Source: Phenylobacterium sp. (lineage in GTDB: Bacteria; Pseudomonadota; Alphaproteobacteria; Caulobacterales; Caulobacteraceae). Taken from it: DNA of 64,000 nucleotides. Positions within the stretch are counted from its first letter, which is position 1, and each line of letters opens with the position of its first letter. Shown here piece by piece: positions 9,336 through 18,412 of the stretch. Both the position numbers and the translations under genes were made by a program. The stretch covers positions 119,100-183,099 of the forward strand of contig NZ_JAUYAW010000044.1 of NCBI RefSeq assembly GCF_030693405.1, in the 5' to 3' direction. The notes under the pieces were generated by a model. The model did no database searches, was not told the DNA's origin, and worked only from the letters and a program-made list of their open reading frames with translations.

Positions 9336-10613
9336 CTAGGGCTGTCGGCCCTGTCCCCCGCCATTGCCGTTGTCGACACCTGAGGGGACGTCCGCAGGGG
9401 GGCCGTTTCCATTGCCGCTATTGGCGCCTGCGCCTGCGGGGACGTCGGCGGGCGGGCCGTTTCCATTGCCGTTGCTGGCGCCGGGGCCGGCAGGGACGCT
9501 TGCAGGAGGGGCGTTTCCATTGCCGTTATCGGCGGCGGGGCCAGCGGGGACATCGGCGAGCGGACGGCCGCCATTGCCGTTATTGACGCCTGGGCCGGCA
9601 GGGACGATCGCAGGTGGGCCGTTGCCATTGCCATTATTGGCGCCTGCGCCCGCGGGGACCTCGGCGGGCGGACCGCCGCTGTTGCCGTTGCTGGCGCCGG
9701 GGCCTGCGGGGACGCTGGCCGGAGGGCCGCCGCCATTGCCGTTATTGGCGCCGGGTCCAGCCGGGACGCTGGCCGGAGGGCCATTGCCGTCGCCATTGCC
9801 GCCATTTGAGAGACCGGGGCCGGTGTTGGCCGACTGCGCCATGGCCGCGACGGACGCGCTGGCCAGGGTCATGGCCTGATCACCGCCATTGGAACTCTGC
9901 GCCGACGGCTGATCAGCGCCTGCGCTCACCACCCTGCCTGTCGCGAGGTCGCGACCGAGGGGGGCGTCAGGCCCCGCGACGACGCCTTCGGACACCTGGC
10001 TGTAGTCCAGGGCGGGCAGGTCCTGGGATGCCGGCTCCGGGATGGCGACGCTGGCCGGAGCAATCACGCCCACCTGGTCGGGGGCTTCTCGGGTCACCCG
10101 GCCCGTCACGCCAGACGGGATGTCGTTGGGCGGGCCGCCAGCATTGGCGCGAACCTCCACCAGGCCCTCGGCGACGTGGACCGTGTCGCTGACCGCGCCG
10201 ACCGAGACGGTGAAGGTGGTGCCCTTGACCACGGCGGCCAGCAGCGGGGTGTCGACGCGGAAGTGGGGCTGGGCCTGCTTGTTGACCTGGAAGACGATGG
10301 AGCCCAGGTCCTGCATGATCCGGATCATGCCCGCTGGCTGACCGGCGGCCACGGTCATGCGGCTGTTGGGGCCGATCACGATCCGCTTTTCGCCGTTGCT
10401 CAGCACAGCGCGCGCACCGCCAGCGGTGGTGATGTCCGCCCCAGCGGGAATGGTCAGGTTCGGGGCGCCAGCCTTGGGTTCCTCGCCCGGCGCGGCGACA
10501 CGCACCCGTCCGGTGACCTCGACCAGGCGCCAGTCGGCTGCGGCCGCGGCGCCTGCGCCCAGCAAAACAGTCGTTCCCATCAGGGCCGCGAGGGCCCGCT
10601 TCATGCCATGCAT
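9336..10613 (-). CDS. Secreted FecR-domain protein with Asn/Gly/Pro-rich repeat tail
   Basis: 425 residues: signal peptide (to about residue 26), a FecR domain (about 50-160: FRVDTPLLAAVVKGTTFTV, then VHVAEGLVEV), a linker, and eight imperfect 18-residue repeats of the PPASVPAGPGANNGNGGG type (279-425). FecR domains are periplasmic sensor modules. The repeat tail is disordered and resembles a surface or wall-spanning spacer. The gene lies directly upstream of the CHASE2-EAL gene and divergent from a two-partner-secretion porin, suggesting a common signalling role (inference). Start at 10613 or at the ATG three codons later. Confidence 0.85.
   Translation of the reverse strand: MHGMKRALAALMGTTVLLGAGAAAAADWRLVEVTGRVRVAAPGEEPKAGAPNLTIPAGADITTAGGARAVLSNGEKRIVIGPNSRMTVAAGQPAGMIRIMQDLGSIVFQVNKQAQPHFRVDTPLLAAVVKGTTFTVSVGAVSDTVHVAEGLVEVRANAGGPPNDIPSGVTGRVTREAPDQVGVIAPASVAIPEPASQDLPALDYSQVSEGVVAGPDAPLGRDLATGRVVSAGADQPSAQSSNGGDQAMTLASASVAAMAQSANTGPGLSNGGNGDGNGPPASVPAGPGANNGNGGGPPASVPAGPGASNGNSGGPPAEVPAGAGANNGNGNGPPAIVPAGPGVNNGNGGRPLADVPAGPAADNGNGNAPPASVPAGPGASNGNGNGPPADVPAGAGANSGNGNGPPADVPSGVDNGNGGGQGRQP
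9339..9779 (-). repeat. Tandem 54-bp coding repeats (8 copies)
   Basis: Eight head-to-tail units of about 54 bp encode the 18-residue PPAxVPAGxGAxNGNGxG repeat of the FecR protein. The last unit is divergent and 21 residues long. Copies differ in both bases and residues, so they are old, but such arrays vary in copy number by slippage. Confidence 0.9.
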
Positions 10614-10700
10614 CTTCTACGCCTTCAGGCCAGACCGCGCTTCGGCGGCTTTGGGTCGAACCTGAAGCCTAGGGCAGCAGGGCTAACCGAGACCTAATGT

Positions 10701-12392
10701 TTGAGCAATTTTATATTGTTAGCAGGTCGTTCACCTTCTTGGCCGACCCTGGTTAACCCTGTTGCAGCCTCGAGGCCGGTATTGTCTGCGCGTCTGGTTC
10801 TGCGTCGTGCGGCGCCCGCCCTGGCGTCTGTCGCGGCCGTCCTGACCGCAGGGTTCGGGGGCGGTCCGGCTGATCGCGCCCTGGCCCGCGCGGAAGACGA
10901 AACGCGGCAGTCAGCCGCCGCTGAGGCCCCGGCCGCGGATCGTTTCGTGCTGCGCGGCCTGACGATCGACGGGGTGAGCGCCTATCGGCAGGGGGACCTG
11001 GCGCCCCTCTACGCCAATGCGCTGGCCACCGAGGTCGGGATTTCCGATCTGGCGGGCGTGGCTCAGGCCCTGACGGATCGCTACCGCAAGGACGGCTATT
11101 TCCTGGCCCGCGCCGCAACGCCGCGACAGGTCGGCGCGGAGGGGCACGCACGGCTGGTCGTCTATGAGGGCTATGTCGGCGAGGTCGCCTTTGAGGGAGA
11201 CGCCGTTCCGGCTGTCGGCGCCCTGCTGGGCGATATCGTGGACATCCGGCCCCTGAAATTGGCCGACCTGGATCGACGCCTGGCGCTGGCCAACGATCTG
11301 CCAGGGGTCAAGGTGACCGCCAAGCTGGAGCCGGACTTCGATGATCCGGCCCGGCACAGGCTGGTGGTGCACACCCGGCTTCGCCAGATGGAGGGCCAGG
11401 TCTATGCGGACAACCGTGGCGGCGAGCAGGCCGGACCCTGGCAGGTCTATGCCCGTGGCGCGGTCAATTCCGCCCTGCGATCCGGCGACCAGCTGGGGCT
11501 CGGCGTCCTGACCACGCCGGGACCGGCGCCAAGGTTCACCCAGGTGGATGTCTCCTACGGCGCGCCGCTGCCCGGGGGCGGGCAGCTTCGCGGGACCCTG
11601 GCCGCCTCCAAGGCCGATGGCGACCCCGATGGGCTGGCTGCGACCTTGGGCAATGAAAGCCAGTCGGCCAGCGTCCGGCTCTCACTACCCGCCGTGCGTC
11701 GTCAGGACCACGCCCTTTGGGTGCTGGCCCAGGCCGATGTCCGCCGGGTCGAGCAGAACTGGACGACGGCCGACCTTGTGGACGAGCTGGCCGTGGTGCG
11801 GCTGGCCCTGCAGGGTGAGCGACGGGGAGAGGGCCGCTACTCTACCGCTTTCGCCCAGATCAGCCGTGGCTTTGGCGGGCTGGGCGGCGATGTCCGGGAT
11901 GGGCGTACGCGATGGGACGCCAGCGGCCGGTTCTGGAAGCTCTATCTGCACGGTTCGCATTACCGCGACCTCGGACCGAGGGCTGGTCTGTTCATGTCCG
12001 CCAACGGCCAATGGTCCCCCGATCCCCTCCTGGCGTCAGAGGAGTTCTCGGCGGGAGGTCTGCCTGTGGGCAGGGCCTATGACTATGCCGAGATCATGGG
12101 CGATCGTGGTGTGGCCGGGCAGGTGGAGCTCCGGGCGGGCTGGGATCCGCAGCTGCGGCCAATGACCTTCTTCCAGACCTATGGCTTCGTCGATGGCGCC
12201 AAGGTCTGGAACTATAACGCCGCCCCGGGGTGGGAGTCGGTGGACCTGGCGTCGGCCGGCGCAGGGGTGCGGCTGGTGTTCAAGGAGCGGCTGAGCCTGC
12301 GCTTTGAGCTGGCCAAGCCCCTGACACGCAAGCCCTACGCCCACGAAACCAAGGGCCTGCGGGGCTTCATCTCGCTGTCGTCAAGCTTCTGA
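10701..12392 (+). CDS. ShlB/FhaC/HecB-family two-partner-secretion porin (TpsB)
   Basis: Outer-membrane porin that exports a partner exoprotein. A signal peptide (about residues 30-65) is followed by a POTRA domain (FVLRGLTIDGVSAYRQGDL, DRYRKDGYFLARA), a second POTRA-like segment (VYEGYVGEVAFEG) and a 16-strand-type barrel ending in aromatic F (SLSSSF). 563 residues, as usual. The reading frame opens at TTG 10701; a TTG at 10782 gives a better-placed signal peptide, so the start is uncertain. No TpsA exoprotein is visible nearby. The gene is divergent from fecR/CHASE2-EAL across an 87-bp gap. Confidence 0.88.
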   Translation: MSNFILLAGRSPSWPTLVNPVAASRPVLSARLVLRRAAPALASVAAVLTAGFGGGPADRALARAEDETRQSAAAEAPAADRFVLRGLTIDGVSAYRQGDLAPLYANALATEVGISDLAGVAQALTDRYRKDGYFLARAATPRQVGAEGHARLVVYEGYVGEVAFEGDAVPAVGALLGDIVDIRPLKLADLDRRLALANDLPGVKVTAKLEPDFDDPARHRLVVHTRLRQMEGQVYADNRGGEQAGPWQVYARGAVNSALRSGDQLGLGVLTTPGPAPRFTQVDVSYGAPLPGGGQLRGTLAASKADGDPDGLAATLGNESQSASVRLSLPAVRRQDHALWVLAQADVRRVEQNWTTADLVDELAVVRLALQGERRGEGRYSTAFAQISRGFGGLGGDVRDGRTRWDASGRFWKLYLHGSHYRDLGPRAGLFMSANGQWSPDPLLASEEFSAGGLPVGRAYDYAEIMGDRGVAGQVELRAGWDPQLRPMTFFQTYGFVDGAKVWNYNAAPGWESVDLASAGAGVRLVFKERLSLRFELAKPLTRKPYAHETKGLRGFISLSSSF

Positions 12393-12396
12393 CCCC

Positions 12397-14415
12397 TCAG
12401 GCCGCAGTAGCGCCCTGTCCGTCGGCGACGCTTTGCAGCACGGCGATGAGCCGCTCAGGCTCGATGGGCTTGGGCATGTGCAGGTCGGCGCCGGCCTCAA
12501 GGCTGGCGGCCCGGTGTTCGGGCAGGGTGTTGGCCGTCAGCATGACGATGGGAGTGCGGCCCTGGTCGGAGGAATGCTCTCTGGCCCGAATGTTCCGGAT
12601 CGCGGTCAGGCCGTCCATCACCGGCATCTGCATGTCCATCAGCACCATGTCGAAGGGCGCGGCCTCGAAGGCCTGACAGGCCTCCAGCCCGTTCTCGGCC
12701 AGCACCAGCTCCACGTCGAATTCGGAGAGCAGAACCTCAACCACCTGACGGTTCACCGGATGATCATCGGCCACCAGGATACGCAGAGGGCGGGTCTGGA
12801 TGGTCTCCCGTTCCGTCGGCTCAGCCTCCGGGGCGCCTTCAGCCACGGGCAGGGGGATATCGGCCCAGAAGCTGGCGCCCAGGCCCGGCCGGCCTTCGGC
12901 GTCCATCGTCCCGCCCATCAACTCCACCAGCTCGCGGCTGATGGCCAGGCCCAGGCCCATGCCCCCATAGCGGCGGCCGATGCTGGCGTCGCCCTGGGCG
13001 AAACGCTTGAAGAGCTCGGCCTTGCGGGCCGGATCAAAGCCCATGCCGTGATCGGTCACCTGCAGCCGCCAGCGATCTTCGCCCGTCGGTTTCAGGCTGA
13101 CCTGGATGTCCCCCGACTCGGTGAACTTGATGGCGTTTGTCAGCAGGTTGGCCAGAACCTGCTTCAGCCGCACCGGATCACCCACCACCCGTGTCTCCGC
13201 CTCGGGCGCGATATCCAGGGAGAGGGTCAGGCCCTTTTCTTCGGCCCGGGGGCGCAGAAGCGTGTCGATGGTCCGCGCAGCGTCGGCGAGATTGAAGGAC
13301 TCGCGACTGATGCGGACAGAGCCCGTCTCCATCCGGGCCACGTCGAGCAGATCAGACAGGAGCCGTTCCAGACTGGTCCCTGAGGAGCGGATGATCTCCA
13401 CCATGTTCCGCTGCACGGGAGACAGGGGGGTGGCCTCCAGGGCCGCGGCGACCGCGCAGACCCCATTCAGCGGCGTGCGGATCTCGTGGCTCATATTGGC
13501 CAGGAACTCCGTCTGGGTGCGCTGGGCCTCCATCTGCTGACGCCAGGCGTTACGCGCCCGTCCGATCATCACCGCGCCGACTGCGCCAAAGGTCAGCAGG
13601 ACCGCGAGGATGGGCAGGATGGAGTTGCGAAGCAGCAGCGCCCCGGGCCGCTGCGGCGTCCACGCCAGGATGAGCGGGGCGTCAGACTGCTCGACGTCCA
13701 TCCGGACCTGAGCATCGCCGGGCTTCAGGTGGGCCTCTCCCAATCCGGTCCGCAGATCCGCGAGCTGGTAACGCTCAGCGAGCAGGTCAATGGAGACCTC
13801 GCGAACGGGCAACAGGGTGAGCATGACCAGACCGCGGTCTTCACGCGGCATGGCCGCGCCGGTGTCGGGCTGAATCAGTGTGGCGGTCGCCAGGACATTG
13901 CGGCCATCAACCACGGCGAAGCCGCTGGCCTGGATAGGCGCGGGCATGGTCGACCAGGGCGCCCGAGCGCTGTTCAGGGGCGGTCGCTGGGTTTCGTCGT
14001 CCCTGACCGCCGCCACGAGGTCATCAAAAACCGAGATGGTCGCGGCATCCAGGGGCGCCCGCTCCCGCCCCCGGCGGTGGTAGATGGGCTGGTCCTGCGG
14101 ATCGAGGACCGTCAGCTCGCTGAACTCAAAGCCCAGGGCGTAGAAGTCGTTCAGATTGGCGTCGGCCCAGTCCAGGTCGCGGCGGTTGTCGAGGAAGAGG
14201 ATGACCTCGTCCCAGGTGGTCTCCGAGACCGTGGCGGCCTCAACCTCGGCGATGGCGGAGACCAGGCCCTGGCGCACCAGTTCCTCCTCGCGTGTCCGGG
14301 TCTGCTGGTCGACGCTCTGGCTCCAGAGCACAAGGCTGAGGATGAAGACGGTCATCGCGGCCAGAGCGATGGCCACGGCGGGAACGAGCAGGTTACGGTT
14401 ACTGAGGCGACGCAT
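12397..14415 (-). CDS. CHASE4 hybrid sensor histidine kinase/response regulator
   Basis: 672 residues: N-terminal helix, CHASE4 periplasmic sensor (about 35-245), second helix (about 265-285), HisKA with FLANMSHEIRTPLNG, ATPase domain (NLLTNAIKFTESG, RRYGGMGLGLAISREL), and a C-terminal receiver with phospho-acceptor MDMQMPVMDG and the conserved VMLTAN and PKPI. All catalytic residues appear intact. The ATG at 14415 is preferred (GAGG eight bases upstream) over a TTG at 14454. Ends 4 bp from the TpsB stop (convergent). Signal and output are unknown; the next partner would be a phosphotransfer protein. Confidence 0.92.
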   Translation of the reverse strand: MRRLSNRNLLVPAVAIALAAMTVFILSLVLWSQSVDQQTRTREEELVRQGLVSAIAEVEAATVSETTWDEVILFLDNRRDLDWADANLNDFYALGFEFSELTVLDPQDQPIYHRRGRERAPLDAATISVFDDLVAAVRDDETQRPPLNSARAPWSTMPAPIQASGFAVVDGRNVLATATLIQPDTGAAMPREDRGLVMLTLLPVREVSIDLLAERYQLADLRTGLGEAHLKPGDAQVRMDVEQSDAPLILAWTPQRPGALLLRNSILPILAVLLTFGAVGAVMIGRARNAWRQQMEAQRTQTEFLANMSHEIRTPLNGVCAVAAALEATPLSPVQRNMVEIIRSSGTSLERLLSDLLDVARMETGSVRISRESFNLADAARTIDTLLRPRAEEKGLTLSLDIAPEAETRVVGDPVRLKQVLANLLTNAIKFTESGDIQVSLKPTGEDRWRLQVTDHGMGFDPARKAELFKRFAQGDASIGRRYGGMGLGLAISRELVELMGGTMDAEGRPGLGASFWADIPLPVAEGAPEAEPTERETIQTRPLRILVADDHPVNRQVVEVLLSEFDVELVLAENGLEACQAFEAAPFDMVLMDMQMPVMDGLTAIRNIRAREHSSDQGRTPIVMLTANTLPEHRAASLEAGADLHMPKPIEPERLIAVLQSVADGQGATAA

Positions 14416-14511
14416 TTCGCTGTCCTCAAGTGTCCCGAGCGTGTTCAGAGACAAGCTCTCCCGATTCCGAAAACCAAGGTTAGCCCAAATAGGCTGCGCG
14501 CTTGATCCGGT

Positions 14512-14733
14512 CTAGTCCCGGGGCGGGCTGGGCGTCCTGACGGGATCACTGGGCGGCCAGGCGCGGACGGCGACGGCGGCGGTCAGCGAGCCGAGCACGG
14601 CCATGACCGCGCCGAGCGCCTGGACGTCAGACATGCCGGTAGCCAGCAGCCGTCCTGTCATGGCGCCGGAGACAAAGACGAGGCTTGCGGTGCCCCATTC
14701 GGCCATGCCTTGCGAAAACAGCCCCTTGAACAT
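14512..14733 (-). CDS. Small two-helix membrane protein, hypothetical
   Basis: 73 residues with two hydrophobic segments (about 10-32 and 38-58) and a proline-rich tail. AGGTGG lies nine bases before the ATG. It directly precedes the hybrid kinase in the same direction, but about 100 bases separate them. No family recognised; could be a minor accessory of the kinase or unrelated. Confidence 0.5.
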   Translation of the reverse strand: MFKGLFSQGMAEWGTASLVFVSGAMTGRLLATGMSDVQALGAVMAVLGSLTAAVAVRAWPPSDPVRTPSPPRD

Positions 14734-14957
14734 GTGATCATTCCACCTTCTGCGGTTGGAGGATCATGCCCAGAGCGCGGTTAGATTTTTCTTACGGGGG
14801 GCCTGGCTGCGGCTTCTGGACGCAGGGTCCGCGGCCCGGCGCGGGGCCTGATGAACGCGTCGCTGTCGGTTCGGAAATCTAATACCCTGTTTGTGGCTGC
14901 TATGCCTTGACCCCAATCAAAACCGACCATCAACTCGGTTAAAATCAGAGGGATCAA

Positions 14958-16745
14958 ATGCGCCCGAAGGACCAGCTGGCACGTGAGCTGCGGTACATCC
15001 GTAAGATCTCGCGCACCCTTCCAAGGGTGAAATCTGTCTCACCGGATTCCGCCAATCTGGTCTGTGATGATCTGCAGGCCGCGATGGACAAGTGGCGCGA
15101 CCGCCCGGCAATGACCTTCGAGGGGCGCACGGTCACCTATGCCGAGCTGGACGGGATCGCCAACCGCTACGCCCATTGGGCGACCGGGCTGAACCTGCGC
15201 CGGGGCCAGACGGTGGCGCTGTTCATGCCCAACCGGCTTGAGTACTTCTGCATCTGGTACGGACTGTCCAAGGTTGGGGTGGTCACCGCCCTGATCAACA
15301 ACCAGCTCACCGGCGCGGGGCTGGCCCACTGCCTGAACATTTCCGGCGCCAGCCACTGCATCGTCGATCCTGAGACTTCTGGGGCGTTTGAAGAGGTCAA
15401 GGATACCCTGGAGACCCAGGTTCATCAGTGGATGCTCGGGGAAGCGCACAATGAGCAGCGCGATCTGGTGCAGGCGCTCAAGAGCTGCAGCCACCTGCCC
15501 CCCGACCGCAGCGTCCGCGAGGGGATGACCGCCCGGGATACCTGCCTGTACATCTTCACCAGCGGCACCACGGGCCTGCCCAAGGCCGCTCGGGTCACCC
15601 ACATGCGCGCCCAGTTCTACATGCTGGGGTTTGCTGGCGCGACCGGCGGCAGGGAGACCGACCGCATCTATGTGACCCTCCCGCTCTATCACGCCACCGG
15701 CGGCCTCTGCGCCCTGGGCGCGGCCCTCCTGAATGGCGGTTCAGTGGTGCTGAAGAAGAAGTTCTCGGCAAGCCAGTTCTGGCCTGACATCTCGGCTGAG
15801 GGCTGCACCATGTTCGTCTATATCGGCGAGCTCTGCCGCTACCTGGTCAACCATCCGGTGTCCGAGGTCGAGACCCAGCACAAGCTGCGCCTGGCCTTCG
15901 GCAATGGGCTGCGGCCCGATGTCTGGCCGGTGCTCACCAGCCGCTTCCGCATTCCCGACGTCCTGGAGTTCTACGGCTCCACGGAAGGCAATGTGTCGAT
16001 GTTCAACTTCGACGGAAAGGTGGGTTCGATCGGCCGCATCCCAAGCTACCTGCGGCGCCGGATGGGCTTCAAACTGGTCCAGTTCGATGTGGAGAATGAG
16101 GTTCCGGTCCGGGGTCCGGACGGCTTCTGCATCGCCTGCGGCGTAGGCCAGATCGGAGAGTGCATCGGGCGCATCAGCAACGATCCCCGGACGGAGTTCA
16201 CCGGCTATCTGGACAAGGCCGCCAGCGAGAAGAAGGTCCTCCGGGACGTGTTCGAAAAGGGCGACGCTTGGTTCCGGACTGGCGACCTGATGCAGCAGGA
16301 CGCCGAGGGCTACTACTATTTCATCGACCGGATCGGAGACACCTTCCGCTGGAAGGGGGAGAATGTCTCCACCAACGAGGTCTCCGCCCGCCTTCAGGAG
16401 GCGCCGGGCGTGCTGGAGGCCAATGTCTACGGAGTCGAGGTGCCCGGCGCCGACGGGCGGGCCGGCATGGCCGCCCTGGTCACCGACGAGGCCTTCGATC
16501 TGGAGGCCTTCAATGCCCATGTGGGGCAAGAGCTGGCGCCCTACGCCCAGCCCCTGTTCCTGCGGATGATGCCCGCCATGGAGGTCACCGGCACCTTCAA
16601 GCAGCGCAAGGTGGAGCTGGTCAGCGAGGGGTTCGATCCCGCCAAGGTGAAGACGCCGCTCTACTTCAAGGATCCCGACAAGGGCTATGTGAAGATCACC
16701 AAGGCGGTGTTCACCAAACTGACCGCGGGCGGCTACCGAATCTAG
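14958..16745 (+). CDS. Long-chain acyl-CoA synthetase (FATP-type)
   Basis: Activates fatty acids to acyl-CoA through an acyl-adenylate. 595 residues with the AMP-binding signature YIFTSGTTGLPKAARVTH, the family motif EFYGSTEGN and FRTGDL with DRIGDTFRWKGENVST. This last form and the YKDPDKGYVK-like end point to the long-chain/very-long-chain synthetase branch related to eukaryotic FATP proteins, commonly annotated long-chain-acyl-CoA synthetase in Caulobacter. The ATG at 14958 follows AGAGGG at good distance. The 220 bases upstream hold no gene. Confidence 0.93.
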   Translation: MRPKDQLARELRYIRKISRTLPRVKSVSPDSANLVCDDLQAAMDKWRDRPAMTFEGRTVTYAELDGIANRYAHWATGLNLRRGQTVALFMPNRLEYFCIWYGLSKVGVVTALINNQLTGAGLAHCLNISGASHCIVDPETSGAFEEVKDTLETQVHQWMLGEAHNEQRDLVQALKSCSHLPPDRSVREGMTARDTCLYIFTSGTTGLPKAARVTHMRAQFYMLGFAGATGGRETDRIYVTLPLYHATGGLCALGAALLNGGSVVLKKKFSASQFWPDISAEGCTMFVYIGELCRYLVNHPVSEVETQHKLRLAFGNGLRPDVWPVLTSRFRIPDVLEFYGSTEGNVSMFNFDGKVGSIGRIPSYLRRRMGFKLVQFDVENEVPVRGPDGFCIACGVGQIGECIGRISNDPRTEFTGYLDKAASEKKVLRDVFEKGDAWFRTGDLMQQDAEGYYYFIDRIGDTFRWKGENVSTNEVSARLQEAPGVLEANVYGVEVPGADGRAGMAALVTDEAFDLEAFNAHVGQELAPYAQPLFLRMMPAMEVTGTFKQRKVELVSEGFDPAKVKTPLYFKDPDKGYVKITKAVFTKLTAGGYRI

Positions 16746-16758
16746 GCCTGCGGGCGGA

Positions 16759-18255
16759 TCAGGCCGCCGCTTCGTCGCGCGTCCGCTGCGCATGAAGCCG
16801 GAGCTTGAGATGGCATTTCAGGCCGGCCTCGGCGAAGTCCAGCCGGGCCTCGCCGTCGATATCGCCCTGCAGGCTCCGTTCGATAAGGCGTGAGCCAAAC
16901 CCCTGACGGGCCGGGGGCGAGACCTTCGGGCCGCCCTCCTCAGACCAGGTGAGCTCCAGGCGCGGCCCGCCATCCTGACCGCGAACCTGCCAGCGCACCC
17001 GCACACAGCCTTCGGTGGTGGACAGCGCCCCGTACTTGGCGGCGTTGGTCACCAGCTCGTGGAAGACCAGCCCCAGGGTCAGGGTCTCCGCCGGCGACAG
17101 GGCGATCTCGGGTCCGTCCAGCTGGTAGCGCTCCACCCCATGCGGTCGCAGCTCCATCAGGATGACGTCTTCCAGGGGCGCCCCCTGCCAGACCGACTGG
17201 GTCAACAGGTCGTGGGTCGCCGACAGGGCCAGCAAGCGGGCCTCGAAGGACTCCCGGAAGGCGGCGGGGCTGGCGGTGGTGCGCAGGGTCTGGGCGGCGA
17301 TCGCCTGGACGGTGGCGAGCGTGTTCTTCACCCGATGGTTCAGCTCATCCAGCAGCAGCTTCTGTTGACGCTCGGCCCGCACCCGGTCGGTGACGTCGCT
17401 GCCCTCGACAAAGACCCCCCAGGGCGCCCCGCGGGCGTCGAGGATCGGCTGGTAGATGAAGTCGACGAAGCGCTCTTCCGGCGGCCCCTCCGCCTGCCGT
17501 TGAAGCATGACGCTGGCGGCCTGACCGAGATAGGGCTGACCGGTCACCATCACGTCATGGAGGATGTCCTGGAAGGCTTGGCCCTCCAGTTCCGGCAGCG
17601 CCTCCGCCAAGGGCCGGCCGATCACCGCGCGCCCGCCGATCAAGTTCTGATAGGCGTTGTTGACCAGCCGGAAGACGAAGTCCGGGCCGATCAGCACCGC
17701 CATGAAGCCCGGCGCCTGCATGAACAGGTTGCGGATCTGATTGGTCTCCTCGACCAGGATCAGATTGGTCTCCTGTAGCTCCCGGGCCCGCTGATAGAGC
17801 TGGGTGGCGCCTTCCAAGGGGGCGTCCGGCAGGCCGCCCGCGGGGCCAAAGGCCATGTCTTTCAGGCGCTGGATTTCAGTGACGTCCACCGTGTTCTGGA
17901 GGACGTAGGCGACTCTGCCCTCGGCGTCGAACAGGGGGGTGTGGACCGCCGACCAGAACCGCATTTCGAATCCGCCGCCCCGCGTGACGGGCAAGGGGAT
18001 CGCATAGGGGATCAGGGCCAGGGTATCGGGCTGCCCGGTGGCCAGGACCTGTTCGAATGACGCCCGCAGTCGTCGTCCGCTGTCGCCCGGGTTGGGAAAC
18101 AGATCGAAGATGTGGCCGCCGATCAGCTGATCGCGCGTCCGCTCTGTCGCCCGCTGATAGGCGAGATTGGCCTCGACGAAACAGAGGTCGCGGTCCAGCA
18201 CCATGTGCGGACTCGGCAAGGTCTCGAACAACGCCCTGAAGTCGATTTGCGGCAA
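16759..18255 (-). CDS. PAS-domain HWE-family sensor histidine kinase
   Basis: 498 residues without membrane segments: two PAS domains (about 5-130 and 175-295) and a HWE-type kinase core with ELNHRVKNTLATVQ, FHELVTNAAKYGALS and the WSEEGGP and GFGSRLIE motifs. HWE kinases are often general-stress or light sensors in alphaproteobacteria. Start is a TTG at 18255 with GGGGGC upstream; a first PAS begins immediately, so little sequence is missing. Convergent with the acyl-CoA synthetase. No cognate regulator is adjacent (orphan). Confidence 0.9.
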   Translation of the reverse strand: MPQIDFRALFETLPSPHMVLDRDLCFVEANLAYQRATERTRDQLIGGHIFDLFPNPGDSGRRLRASFEQVLATGQPDTLALIPYAIPLPVTRGGGFEMRFWSAVHTPLFDAEGRVAYVLQNTVDVTEIQRLKDMAFGPAGGLPDAPLEGATQLYQRARELQETNLILVEETNQIRNLFMQAPGFMAVLIGPDFVFRLVNNAYQNLIGGRAVIGRPLAEALPELEGQAFQDILHDVMVTGQPYLGQAASVMLQRQAEGPPEERFVDFIYQPILDARGAPWGVFVEGSDVTDRVRAERQQKLLLDELNHRVKNTLATVQAIAAQTLRTTASPAAFRESFEARLLALSATHDLLTQSVWQGAPLEDVILMELRPHGVERYQLDGPEIALSPAETLTLGLVFHELVTNAAKYGALSTTEGCVRVRWQVRGQDGGPRLELTWSEEGGPKVSPPARQGFGSRLIERSLQGDIDGEARLDFAEAGLKCHLKLRLHAQRTRDEAAA

Positions 18256-18412
18256 CGCTAGCCCCCGTATCGTCCGGTAACGCTTTCACCGGGGAAGCGA
18301 TCCACAGGCGCCTCATGGCCATAGCGGGCCGGTCTTGAGACATCAATCTTGCTGGCCGAGTGTAATCGTCGCGCCTCTGGGTCTGGCGGCGGGAGTCGCC
18401 TATATCGTCGGC

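Noticed and set aside
9339..9779. Regular repeats considered as a CRISPR array
   Set aside because: Units are head-to-tail in frame without unique spacers and encode a protein repeat.
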